DNA from: Aquila chrysaetos chrysaetos
Taxonomy: Eukaryota > Chordata > Aves > Accipitriformes > Accipitridae
Direction of reading: 5' to 3'
Length of the DNA stretch: 64,000 bases
NCBI RefSeq assembly: GCF_900496995.4
Contig: NC_044029.1
Location: 12,710,001 to 12,774,000, forward strand
This document shows, piece after piece, positions 46,101-56,900 of the stretch. The notes beneath the pieces were generated by a model that did no database searches, was not told the origin of the DNA, and saw only the letters and a program-made list of their open reading frames with translations. How positions within the stretch are numbered: position 1 is the stretch's first letter; the number at the start of each line of letters is the position of its first letter. Both the position numbers and the translations under genes were made by a program.

Positions 46101-47107
46101 AAAGGTGGTGGATGTTGCGAGAGCTCCCGAGTAACCGGAATCGAACGTGTCACAGATCAGAGACGGGCTTCTCAGCCGTAAGCCCAGCTTTGGGCACGCA
46201 TTTACGGCTTCCCCCTTGCTGGTTTTTTCCATGTGCCTCCCAGCAGGGAAACAAGCGCCACGAGCCATTTGGAATGAGAGGTGGGCACTTTTGGGTGCAT
46301 TTTGAATCACGACAGCCTATCGTTTGCACGTTGCCTGCAGATGCATCCCCGTGGTGTGGCCAGGGAGAAGGCAGGGGCATGGAGCAGCGCGGGACCCGAT
46401 GCCTCCAGCGCTCGCTCCCGCTGCACTTGTTGATTTTTTGGCTTCTCCTGCAGCCCCAGCACCTAGGAACAGCCGCTCTGTTGGCTCAGGCTGAGAGAGC
46501 CTTGCAAAGAAAGCGTAGAGAGAGAAAGCTCTCGTTTGGCAACGGTCTCTGCCCTTGACGATTCGAGTACGAAAGGTTGTGCTTAGGTCTGCGTATAAAT
46601 TACGGTCCGGCATGTTGAGCTGCGGTGCCTTGGAACGAGGAGGCTTTTCACAGCGCAAAACGACAGCGTTAGGCTGAGGGTTGAAATCGTGGGTTTCAAA
46701 TGAGGAAATTAAGCCAGCCAAAACTATCCACGTACCTGACTGTATAAAACCGTCTGAAAATCACAGCCTTTTTCTCTGCTTTAAAAAGAAGTAGCTCTTA
46801 TGATCCCAGAAGCTGGGGTGGTTTTGGTTTTTTTTTTTTTGCATTTGATCAGAAAAACAATCTTTGAGAATCCTAAACAACATCACAGTGCTACACACTT
46901 GCACGTAAGTCGGGAAGATCCCCTTACCATGTAGAGCATGTTGCTGGCTGGTGGATTCACTCCAGACCGGAATCTGTTATGGGTTTGCACACATTCCTCA
47001 ATAAACTTTGGATCTCCGGCATCAGGCAATGTCGGTGGCTCATAGGAGTCAGAGGAACGACAGAAGTGCAGTAAAGCCAGCACACAAGCAGAAAATCTGC
47101 TTGTCAT
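37109..47107 (-). CDS. GLIPR1: GLIPR1-type CAP-domain membrane protein (gene A)
   Basis: CAP-superfamily glycoprotein of the GLIPR1 (RTVP-1) type. Six coding exons, 5' to 3': 47107-46928, 42170-41925, 39930-39821, 38599-38517, 37371-37345 and 37260-37109, joined in frame with GT-AG introns to give 265 aa (human GLIPR1 is 266). Residues 1 to about 21 look like a signal peptide. The CAP tetrad is intact: His43 in THNRFRS, Glu100 in GENLWTG, Glu122 in SWYDEV and His139 in GHYTQ. CAP1 (GHYTQIVWATS) and CAP2 (HFICNYGPAGNY) fit their signatures exactly. A Cys hinge (CSDCNGEQCAGKLC) replaces the CRISP domain. Exon 5 is a 27-nt microexon (NAERDKV). Exon 6 gives a Trp-rich stalk, CDEYC and a transmembrane helix at about 234-253. 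Position next to KRR1, tail to tail, argues for the GLIPR1 orthologue. Intron 1 is 4.8 kb and holds a fossil LTR. The precise ligand of these proteins is not established. Confidence 0.93.
37372..41924 (-). other. Introns 2-4 of gene A
   Basis: Apart from exon 4 (38517-38599) and exon 3 (39821-39930), this stretch is intronic. A GC-rich patch at about 40,550-41,060 gives overlapping frames of up to 181 codons without recognisable domains. No transposon was identified. Confidence 0.5.
42171..46927 (-). other. Intron 1 of gene A
   Basis: A 4.8-kb intron between the signal-peptide exon and the CAP-core exon, more than twice the matching intron of gene B (2.0 kb). About 1.1 kb of the difference is a fossil LTR at 43,326-44,452. 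The rest is AT-rich and unremarkable. Open frames at 45.9-46.7 kb show no known motif. Confidence 0.55.
43326..44452 (-). mobile_element. Fossil avian endogenous-retrovirus LTR (solo)
   Basis: Starts tgtagtgggttgaccctgg and ends about 1.1 kb later near acccagttca, so it has TG...CA type ends. I recognise the sequence as a very abundant LTR of neoavian genomes, of ERVL or a related class. The orientation is inferred from a TATA-like catatttaag in the right half and a poly(A)-type aataa region in the left half, both read on the minus strand, the same sense as gene A. Internal sequence is built from repeated units containing a gctggagcag-type word. No internal retroviral genes flank it, so it is a solo LTR. 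It is a fossil of moderate age. No clear target-site duplication was seen. Confidence 0.8.
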
Positions 47108-48327
47108 GATTCTCAGCTTCTGATCTTCCAGCTTTAAGAGCAGAGTGTTTCAGCTGTACGAGGTGGTTTTCGCTTCACCAGCAGCGTTTTTCTTGGAGGG
47201 CTTGTGGGCTGGACTTATCTTAGCCGTGGTAATTGAGCGTGGCGTTGGTCACAGGAAACGAGTCATGTTTCAGGAGCGTTGCTATGAGAATAAGGAAATT
47301 AAGCTGCGAGTTCACAGCAGAGCTGTGGCAGCTTTGTCTCTCTTTTTCGCTTCTTTAATTGTGGTGGGCAAGCTGCTTCTCTCCTGTCCTTTGGGCTCCT
47401 TTGGTTTTGTGTCTTTGGCCCCCACCGTCTCATCCGTAGCAATCACTGTGGATTGCAGTAAAGTTTGGGATAAATTTTCTGCTTTTCATGAAAATAGCAT
47501 TGCTGTTAAGGCTGTTATTCTGAGCCAAAATGCTGTGAGAAATCATTGATTTGAACTATGACTTTTACTACAGTATGAACAGTCCCTTTTCTTGTACATG
47601 GAGTTACTGGAGGGGTAAGTTTGGCTGAGAACTGCAATTTAAATACGCTGCAGTTATTGATGGGTTTCTCCTGTCACCACACGCTTGTGCTATGTGTCGC
47701 TATCAATTTCTCCTCCCAAGCTTTAGCAATTCGCAGTTTCATTCCCTGCCCCCCCGAGCCCCCAGCAGAGTTGGGTGCTGTGAAGGTTGGTGCCGTCTCG
47801 TGCCGGGCGCCCAGCACCCACGCTGGGTTTCACAGCCCGGACTCGGGAGCTGATGTCCCACGCACGTTGCCTCGGGTGCCCAACACTCCCTGCTCAGACC
47901 CACCACCATCACCACCCTCTTCCTCACGCTGCCCTTACCTATCAGCTGCCCATCAAGCTCAGACCCTTCCCCGCAGTCCCAACCTGGACATCTCTGTGGG
48001 AATGAGCTTGGGTTTCTTCCCACTCCAGGTTTCGTTTTTAGGAATCTGCATCCTTTGAACGCCTGGGTGTAGGTCCCAGCTGTCACTTCTGCGCATGAAG
48101 TCCTGTAGGTGTCGGGGCTGGTGGCAAAGCCACATTCGGGTTGGTGGCCCCGGGGTCGCTCTGTGAGCCTGCAACCGCAGCCCCACCAGCACACATCAGG
48201 TCCTGCGGGTCACACACCTCCAGCTGTTCGTGGGGAGAGTGCTTACAGGAGAAAAGGCCCTCCGAGGGAATCGTGGATGAGAACCACTTTGTTCACAACT
48301 CCCCTACGGACTGCTTTCTGGAGCAGA
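47108..48327. other. Upstream region of gene A
   Basis: This is the 5' flank of gene A. It has two identical ttttcgcttc decamers (47167 and 47344), read on the minus strand as gaagcgaaaa, an IRF-like core. A GC-rich patch at 47.74-48.0 kb gives frames of about 150 codons without known motifs. No TATA box is obvious close to the start codon. Confidence 0.4.
47167..47353 (-). promoter_or_regulatory. Two IRF-like decamers upstream of gene A
   Basis: gaagcgaaaa occurs twice on the minus strand (47176-47167 and 47353-47344), about 60 and 240 bp upstream of the gene A ATG. The GAAnnGAAA spacing resembles an interferon-regulatory-factor half-site pair, with a non-ideal first half-site. Confidence 0.35.
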
Positions 48328-48775
48328 AAAATGTGGAGGGTTGACCCCGGCCAGCAGCCAAGCACCCACACAGCCGCTCGCTCCCTCCCCCTTCCCCAGC
48401 AGGACAGGGGGGAGAAAACAGAAAGAAAAGTGAGAAAATTCATGGGTCAGGATCAAGACAGCTTCATATGTGTGGAAAGAGGAGGGGGGGAACAAACAAA
48501 CCAACCCCCCAGGTGATGCAAAGGCAATCACCCCCCCAATGGCAGACCGATGCCCAGCCAGCCTCGGAGCACCGGCCACCCTTGGAAGCCAGCCCCCCCC
48601 TTGCTTCTTCCTCTACCCCAGTTTTTTTTGCTGAACACAACGTTATATGGTATAGAATATCCCTTCGGTCAATTCGGGTCAGCCGTCCCAGCTGTGTCCC
48701 CTCCCAACCACTTGCCCACCCCCAGCCTGCTCGCTGTTGCTACATCTAAAAGATGGCAGCAGACAAGAACTGACA
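48328..48775 (-). mobile_element. Fossil avian LTR, incomplete copy
   Basis: The left end, ggttgaccccggccagcagc followed by cacacagccgctcgctccc, and internal words such as gcagaccgatgcccagcc and tatggtatagaatatccctt, are landmarks of a common avian LTR family. The family normally has a TATA box and poly(A) region in the minus-strand sense seen here. The copy is incomplete, and I see no retroviral genes next to it. It is a diverged fossil, likely older than the copy at 43.3 kb. It lies about 1.2 kb upstream of gene A. Confidence 0.7.
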
Positions 48776-49925
48776 ATTGTGAAATTAAATATGTATCTTC
48801 TTACATGGTGACATTTTGCAGCGTATGACAAGAGCCCAAATGTTTGGGGCTCATTTTTATTCTGTGGGATGCCGTGCTCCTTCAGAGCTGCAATGTGGCT
48901 CAGAATTTGAGTCGCTGTGTTCTCAAAACATTAGGATTAAGATAAAGGAGGAGAAACAGCTTTAAATATTGATAGCACAGTTATGCATTGCTAATATCAG
49001 GCGGTATCTCTTAGCTTGAAAGACAGGTTTGTTTCCCTTACTAATAAATATATATAAGAACAATAGGGGTCAAAGGCTCAATGTCTCTCAAACTGAATCC
49101 ATCAACAGTTTAGGCTTTTTTAATGAGGCTGAGATCTTCTATTTCTGAACCAGAATCTGTCCTGGGCCCATTTCATCTTCCCTCTCCTGTTTTTCCTCCC
49201 TGCTCCCCCCCTTCCCCTGCCTGCAAGCACAGGATGGCCATCATCTACTCTGCATTTCCGATTTGGTCACCATTTCACATCCTAAAATTAAGCTCTGCCC
49301 ACTGGCACCCCATCTTAATCCTTGCTCTATCAACCTTCCCTGGTATTCTTCTAGCTATGGAGGACAAAGCTTGACTCTGAGAGGAGAAGAACAGAATAGT
49401 ACAACTGACAATAGAGTAACTTTAATGGAGACTGATACACATAGGATAAATAGAGTAAAGGACAAGCTTTACTCCTTCTGTTCATAAAAAGGAATACATA
49501 CAGTTAAATCCTCATTGTCTGGGGAAAACAATGTCTGGGATAATTGAAGGTTAACGGGGATGTGTTATTGCTTCTTTTTGGGTACAGCGTGCTGCTTCAG
49601 ACGTGTCTTTGTGATGCCCCAGGTTTCCAGGAGGCTTGTTAGCATATATATAATACATAGTCTACGTGGTCCCTCTAGCAATCTACCCCTGAGCCAGAGC
49701 TAAGAGGCTCGTACAGACATAGAAGCATGTTGCAGCTACTGCCAATAAATTACACTAACTCTATGCATAGCCACTCTCATCTTGCCTTGAGTGAAGACGC
49801 AGCCTTTTCTCTGCTGGATAAACATCACCAGGATAATGGCGAGATGACCAAATGTTTTTTCAGATGTGTGCAATTCTCTGAGAGTAAGACAGCGGTGGGA
49901 TCACTATCAGTATCTTAACTGATCG
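48776..49925 (-). other. 3' flank and probable 3' UTR of gene B
   Basis: AT-rich sequence following the gene B stop. Candidate minus-strand poly(A) signals are ATTAAA at about 49421-49426 and AATAAA at 48856-48861. No other gene is seen. Confidence 0.4.
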
Positions 49926-52900
49926 TTACTCATAAAAAAAAGTGTGTGGATACCGCTGTTGTACTAAAAGAACAGCACCAGCGCTCAGTACCAGAAGCAG
50001 TGGCCTTAAAATTGAAACGGTAAGGCAGTATCGGTCACAAGAGGGACGCGGGTGCTCGGCGGGTGGGACGTGCGGCGGCGCGGGAGGCTTGGGGGGACGG
50101 GGCCGCGGCGGCTGGGGCTGTGTATCCCAGTCCGGGTACCAGTAGGTATAATCTAAAAAACAGCGAAGAAAGAGGTGTTAAGACCCATCAAACTTAGCCA
50201 TGCTTATAGGAAGGCAATTGAGAACAATTTGATACGTACCTAGCAGCTTCTCGCGTTCTGTATTTTCTGTAAAGAGATCAGAAGGGGATATAAATGTGAG
50301 TATCATTCAGTGGTGGTTCTTAATGTACAGAGGTAAGCCATTGCTGGTGCCTGGCTGATTGCGCTGACGATGCCAGTCAGTGCCTAAAACATCCTGCGAG
50401 GGGAAGCAGGCCAGCAAGGGCAGGTTCCCAACTGGTGTGGGGCTCGTATTTTTTATTGATTTGAAAGAGAAGCAGAAAAGAAGCAGCTGTATTAGGAAGA
50501 ATTTTTGTCATGGGGAGGAGGGAATAGCAAAGAAAAACAAAACATGGAATTTATTTAAAATTGATATACAAACCAATTTTAAGTAATTACAGACAAATAT
50601 AACTACTAAATTTATCACAGAAGTACACCTTTACTAAGGGCTCTGAGGCATTTGCAGGACTGCCTGCGTGCATCCTACTGGAACTGCTGATTTGCCCTAT
50701 GGGAGAATATGGTAAAATGGGTTGTAGGATATAGCACTTAATTTTTAAAAGCTCTCTTCCTCCTCTCCCTCCCCCTAGTCTTTGAGATGTTTCTACTTTT
50801 CCTGTGATGCGTCAGTCTGAGACTTCAAGATGAGTCAGCCAGGATATCACAGAAGGAAAATAGAGTACCAAATGCTCAATTATTTCTACAGCTGAAGCTA
50901 TGTAGAGCTTGGCTTGTAGAGACCATCCCCATTAAACCTCTGTATAAAATTCATGTTTGATTTAAGACATTGTTGCATGTCCTTTAATCTCTCTTTATTT
51001 AAAACATGATTTCTGACTAATTTGGGACTAGCTGTAATGACATAAAGGTCCACAGCTGCAAACTGCTGTGGAAAAAACAAGTTCTCACTGCTGTATTTCA
51101 GAAAATTGCAGAAGTTAGAAATAAGTGTGCTTTTCAGTATAGTCTTCTTATTAGTTCAGAACTATAGTTGTCTGGAAAATGTGATAGGACATACTAAACA
51201 AGCAAGAAGGCAGAAGTTAAATATACTATTTTTGCTAGGAAAGAAGAAACAGATGGGGAATATTTGTTGGGGCTAAAGTTTTAGATTTGACTTCCTGCTC
51301 AGATAAAAGGCAGGAAGAAGTCTAACTGGTACTTCTCTTCATCAGAAAGTCTGGCTTCTACCTCTGAGAGCCTTCAACAGCAAAATATTTCAATTAATTC
51401 CTTCGTACACTATTCTTACCAGGATTTGGTACTGTTGCTGTGTGGTGGGCTACAGGCCCACTATGTATTCAGTGCCAATTGACTCATTGTTTTATTTCCA
51501 CTGATAATTACGCCACTTCTATTTCTATGCAATTTTCTTAGTTGATCACTTTGGTCTTACCACAGAGCTTGTCCACGCACTTCTCATTACTGCACCCACT
51601 GCATGCTTCTCCTGCTTTATATGGTTTTCTTGGGTAATTCCCCCTGCAAAGTAGAACAACAGTATTTTGTTAGCTCGGTCATTTGAAAAGCATTTTAAAT
51701 ACATGGTTCCATCAGATTGTTAGAATAATTTATCATGAAAAGCTATTATGGGAGGGGAAGTCCCTTTATCCCAAACCTGATCATTGCAATTGTTTGAAAT
51801 TCCTTTTAGATCAGATTAAAGCTCTCACCGGCATGGGGAGCAGCTACCTGGTGACTCTCGCCACTTGAAATTAATGAGACTTCTCAGGCAATACTGATTA
51901 TTCAAGTGTAATTATTCACTATAAGCATACAAGAATCTGCCTTTAGTCCCTCATTACCCACCTGTATTTTAAAGACAAATCTGTAAAAGGTAAGTCCAGA
52001 AATTGCAAGGTACGAGATAAACTAGAGGACTGTCTTCCTTTTATTTCTTCAACTAAAATGTCTTGTTTGAAGTTTGGGTGGGGCCGTAGGAAGATGTAAT
52101 CTTTCTCAAGTGGAAAGCTTGCACCTTCCCCACTTTTCCTGCAGAGACTGAAGCCAGAACAGATTCTACTCCACCATCTTGCTTATGGTGAGTGCTCTCA
52201 GCTATGATCTGCTCGCCTGCTTTTTTGGAAAGGGATTTTCTGCAGCTGTGGCTATGTCCAGCAGCTTCTGCTCTCCATGGCCAGGGGAAGTTTCCCTTGG
52301 ACTGGTGACATGTGGATGCAGCTGCTTCTGAAATTCATTACAACTGCTCCTGTGCTCGTTGGCATCCGATACCAGGCCAGTTATAGGGTATTTAAAAAAT
52401 ACACCCCCCCCAATGCCATAATTAACTTACGCTGGCCCATAGTCACAAACAAAATGTGCTGCTTTGAAAAGTCCGGGAAAATTTTCAACTGTATCGCAGA
52501 AATGAACGGCGCAGCCAACTTTGTAACTCTCTGCCCAAACGACCTGGAGGGCAAAGGGAAATAGGTAATGCACATGTTCAAAAACTGAGAAAGCGACAGC
52601 GTTAAGGGAGGGAGGGGAAGGGAAGGATCTTGTGGAAGTTTAAAACAGCTGACACAGGAGCAACATCCCAAGGGCAGCTGAGACAAACGACTGATTGATA
52701 GATAATTTGCGTTTATTATCTGGCTCCCCTGGAAGTATGAAATTGTCAGGGGAAAATCCCTTTCCTCCATTACTAGAAACAGGACTCGGACATCCCTGGG
52801 GCTCGGAATATTTCTTTCCCATCTCGTGCAGCAATAAACTGGGGGGTGAAAACCCCTGCTGTAATTCCTGTTCCAAAGCAGTCTGTTCCAAGCCCTTGGA

Positions 52901-55369
52901 TTTTCTGTGAAACCATTACATTATAAACCATTGGACATGTAAGACTCACCTGGGTGTAGTGACCACACATGCCAGTACAGCTATTGGTGTTGAAATCATA
53001 GCTGCTGACTTCATTAAACCAGTCATCGAGAGCTCTATCCACAGAGAAGATGGTGGCTGTGCCAGTCCAGATGTTTTCTCCAACAGGAGTAAAGGTGGGG
53101 TGCACCTTCCTTGGAACTTTAAGGTAGATATTGTGCTTAAACTTGCACTTTTTTGCCCATGCTTTGGCAGTCTTAGCTAAAGCAGCATCCCAGGACTGTA
53201 GGAAAGGAAGAAAACATAATCTAACCTGCACTGCAGTGACTTTGCTGAATTCAAACATTTTTAAACAGACACTTTTAAGGATTCTTTTCCCCTTTGCTGC
53301 TTCCCATGCCTGCATTCAGTTTCCTTCTCTGACTTGACATTCTACTCCCATAGCAAATTTTGTTTCTTCTTTCTCCCTTAAATATTGTAGGACACGTAGC
53401 ATCTATCCACTGTCCTGTGGTATCTGACTTCTTAAAATACTTAGAGCTGGACTGCAGTCTGTAAGCTCCTGTGCTGGAGAGGGGGTAACTGCGTGAAACC
53501 CCCAGCTGTAGAGGGGCTTGAGGGACTTCGTGCCTCGGAGCTGTCGGCCAAAGCAAATAAAAGGCTTGCTCATCTCTGCTGGGCTCAAGTGATAATTTGA
53601 GAAACCAGCCTGGGAGACTTGCAGAAAGATTTTATGCCACTGAATGACCAGGCAATAAAATGGCAGTTAAAATTCCGCACAGAGAAATGTAAGTTAAGGG
53701 ATGTGAGAAAAAACCCAAATTTTAACTTTGTGTTCATAATGACAGCTTTGGAGATGGCTATTACCACTTGTAAATCAATGTTTAGTAGCAGTCTAGCAAG
53801 CAAATAAAGTGTTAGAAATTCCTTGAGAAGGAGTGGAGAATAAACCCAGATCTATAACTAGACCACTGTAGAAGTCCTGTTAAAAGCTGCGTGCAGCGCA
53901 GCAGCCCACCTTAGGAAGGGGACACTGGAACTGGAGGGCTTGCATAAAGCAACAGAGAGTGCTCTGCAGCTTTGGTCAGACTCAGCTGGACATTGTGTGC
54001 GAAGCAGGTAAATGAGCAAGAATTACTTGCTCCTTCCAATACAAAGACCAGAGACTATCAAACGAAGCTAGGAAATAACAGGTCCAAACCAAACACAAGG
54101 AGTTATCTTCACACAACTTGTGGTTAAGCTGTGCACCTCTTTGCTACACGATGCTAGGGATGATAAAAACTTGCATGAGCTCAAGGCGGAAAAAGAGTCG
54201 TACAAGAAAAATCCTTCAACAGCCTTTAAATACAATGCAACACCTTTGATTCAAGAGGTTTCTATGTATTTGTCCTGCTGTTATTCCAAGCTTGCTGGAT
54301 CTTTGGCCTGAGCAGCTGAGTTTGCTCTTGTGCGCTAGCATTTTAAATTAAACATTGTTTTTTAAAATGGCAAGAAACTAAAATCACGAGCAGTCTGAAT
54401 TTTACCACCCCTTTACCATGACTTCCTTTCATAGAAATGATTCATATTGTGCATGCAGTTACACATTTAACTTCCTTTCCAGCTATGCAGCACTGCTGGA
54501 GGGCTCAGAGTAATGACATGAACCGAGGGGGGTTACCTCCCTCAGCTAGCTAGCTATCTTTTTCCTTATATATTCCACCGAACAAGCTGAGACCTATCCA
54601 TAGCCTGTTCTGATACCCGCTGTATTTATAGGAAGCTCTGCTTTCCAGCCCAGATATTAGTATCCCTACTCTTCAAACCCTGCTACAGCAAATGAAGATC
54701 AGGTATCTAAACAGATGTCCTGGCAAATCCCTTTCTTCAACACATGTTCGAGATTGGAAGAAACAAGAGGAGATGATAGATTTTCAACAATTCCTATTGT
54801 GCAGATTGCCTATTCAGGAGCTTTTTAATACCAAACAGCTTCCCTGTGTGAAACCTGGACTAACATAAAACAGATTACTATCTCTCTTGGAAAGAGGTAA
54901 ATGAAATGCTGAGAGCTGAATACTGTTTTTTGCAATACAGCCCTTTGCTCTGGCTGAAGTTTAGAGTAGCAATCCATCCCTAAACAAGGAATTCCCTTCA
55001 AATTATTAAAACCAAACAATATTGTGAAAATTAATGTCTTTTCTATTTCCTAAAAAGAACTAACATATATAGTACAGAAATCATTGACAGAAAGGGAAAG
55101 AAAAGCACAAAGCAAATGAAGAATAAGATGGGCTAAATCAGCAGCACAATCTATATTAATTTTCAAACAGATCATGAATGCCTCCTTACCATGCGAAGCA
55201 TGTTGCTGGCTGGTGGCTTCACTTTGGATCGAAATGTGTTGTGAGCTCTCACACAGTCTTCAATGAACTTTGCATCATCTATGTCAGGCAAGGGAGATTG
55301 CGGATAAGCATGACAGCAAGTGAAGAGATCCAGTAAGAACAACGCAGCAAAGAAAAATGTGATTTTCAT
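49926..55369 (-). CDS. GLIPR1-like CAP-domain membrane protein with proline-rich stalk (gene B)
   Basis: Tandem paralogue of gene A. Six coding exons, 5' to 3': 55369-55190, 53195-52950, 52543-52431, 51643-51561, 50266-50240 and 50152-49926, GT-AG throughout and identical in phase to A, giving 291 aa. Residues 1-21 form a strong signal peptide (KITFFFAALFLLDLF core). The CAP tetrad is His43, Glu100, Glu122 and His139. CAP1 is GHYTQVVWAES. CAP2 is HFVCDYGPAGNY, where Asp176 replaces the usual Asn/Gln/Arg/His/Ser. The hinge is CSGCSNEKCVDKLC and the microexon reads NTEREKLL. Exon 6 encodes YWYPDWDTQ, then a Pro/Arg-rich run at 228-253 absent from A and C, then CDRYC and a transmembrane helix at about 259-280 ending in VQQRYPH, which resembles the human GLIPR1 tail VQHKYPN. 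By position it matches the mammalian GLIPR1L genes, though the tail is GLIPR1-like, so orthology is unclear and no symbol is given. Confidence 0.94.
50267..52430 (-). other. Introns 3-4 of gene B
   Basis: Apart from exon 4 (51561-51643), this is AT-rich intron sequence with no recognised repeat or RNA gene. Confidence 0.5.
53196..55189 (-). other. Intron 1 of gene B
   Basis: A 2.0-kb AT-rich intron between the signal-peptide exon and the CAP-core exon. Nothing is recognised inside it, unlike intron 1 of gene A, which carries a fossil LTR. Confidence 0.5.
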
Positions 55370-56900
55370 AATCCTTCAATGCTTTCAGTATTTTTTTTTT
55401 AAGTTTTTAAAAGAAAAATCTCTGAAGTGGAGATAATACTGGCAAGTAGCTCTTCAGAGGTTGTCCTCTGGGTGTGGAAGCACTTGAAAGTGTCAAAGTA
55501 AAAGGAAGTGAAATTGCTTCATAAGGTACAGCTCTATCTGACATCATAGCCTGCCATCAAAGGGTAAAGCGTGAAACAGGCATCTGCCATGCATATTAGC
55601 AAGGAGCAACACTCCAGGTATACTTCTGTCTTTTCTTTGAGTGTGCTCCATTCTGGTTGACTGCCAAACCATTCCGTGACTGTAGGTCTTATCTGAAGAG
55701 ATGCTGCAGAACAGCTTTCCTAAAACCTGTGTCAACCATAAAAATCGTAGCTTTGACAAAATACAAATCTGCTGTTCAGCTGATTTTCCTACAGTATAGC
55801 TTAGTCATACCAGCTCAATTAAAATTACTTTGCAGGACCTTGCTTCCATTTCAGAATTATTCTAGGAATAAACAGAATTAGGAAAACTGCATATATTGAA
55901 ATTCGACCTCACCCCAAGAAAAAAACAGTCCGTGAACAGCAGCTTGCTGCAGAACAGACCTTCTGACCTGGTTTGGTGTGTAACACAAGTATGCAAGAGT
56001 GTAAGAACAACCATACGTTTTAAGAGCTAAGGTCTTGTAACTCAGATTTACGTCGGTTTACAGAGAAAATATATTGTAAACAACTTTCATGGGTCTGATT
56101 CCCTGCTCAGTTTTGCAGGTCAGGCCTTATCCTGCTGAACACTTGTGGAAATTACCATTCTGGTGTTGCCTTCTCGGTTTGCACGATGGCTTTTCCCTCT
56201 TAAATAATACCCCTGATTTGCTTCAGAGCCTTGTAACAATCTGTACACCTAATTCAGATAGGCTGAAGGAGCTGTAGCCCTCCAACACCATCACAACTGT
56301 ACCTACCTAGGCTATTAACGGGAGGCATATAATTAAATATTTCCCTGTGTGCATGTGTTTATGGATTTCCATGCATTACTAACTCTCCACACCCTCCTCT
56401 TAGCCCTGCCATGATTTGCCGAGCAATTTCATGAAGGTAGGGGCAGCTGTAGAAGGCAACAAAGTTTGGGGGTGGGGACACACACCAGGTGTTTTGGATC
56501 TTTTGGGAAAGAAAAAAAAGGGGGTCTCCAATTATTGTTGTTGGACAGGCTTAACACAGCCTTTACCAATAAACAGCCCTCGGAGGCACAAGAGACCTGG
56601 ATGGAGAGGAAACTGAGCAAGTATTTTTTCTTCCCCTTTTCTTTTACAATAGCTTCCTGTGCTTTGAAACTCTCCCAGTAAGATCACCATTTTTTTCTCT
56701 AATCAATTATTTGTTTAAAAAAGACCAAGCCAAAGCGGTCAGTGGGAGGAGACTGGCCACTTTCTCCGTAGGCACAGCACGCCGGCTGCAAGACGCTTTT
56801 GGTCCCGTCGTGTCCTTGATGAAAAGACGCAGGAGGCACTACCAGTCATCCTAACCTCTCACCTTCCTTGGCAAGTAAAGGGAAGCGGGAGGTGAAGCAC
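55370..56900. other. 5' flank of gene B
   Basis: AT-rich sequence containing the probable gene B promoter near 55.4-55.6 kb. No gene or identifiable transposon is seen in the remainder. Confidence 0.45.
55504..55513 (+). promoter_or_regulatory. ETS-IRF composite element (EICE) near gene B start
   Basis: ggaagtgaaa fits the GGAANNGAAA composite element exactly and is preceded by aaa, as favoured by PU.1. It lies about 135-145 bp upstream of the gene B ATG. PU.1 with IRF4 or IRF8 uses such elements in myeloid and B cells. Human GLIPR1 is expressed in monocytes and macrophages, which fits, but occupancy here is inference. Confidence 0.5.

Noticed and set aside
52773-53315. Treating the 180-codon minus-strand frame as one single-exon gene
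   Set aside because: Only 52950-53195 is homologous to the CAP core. Both ends run into introns with clear splice sites.
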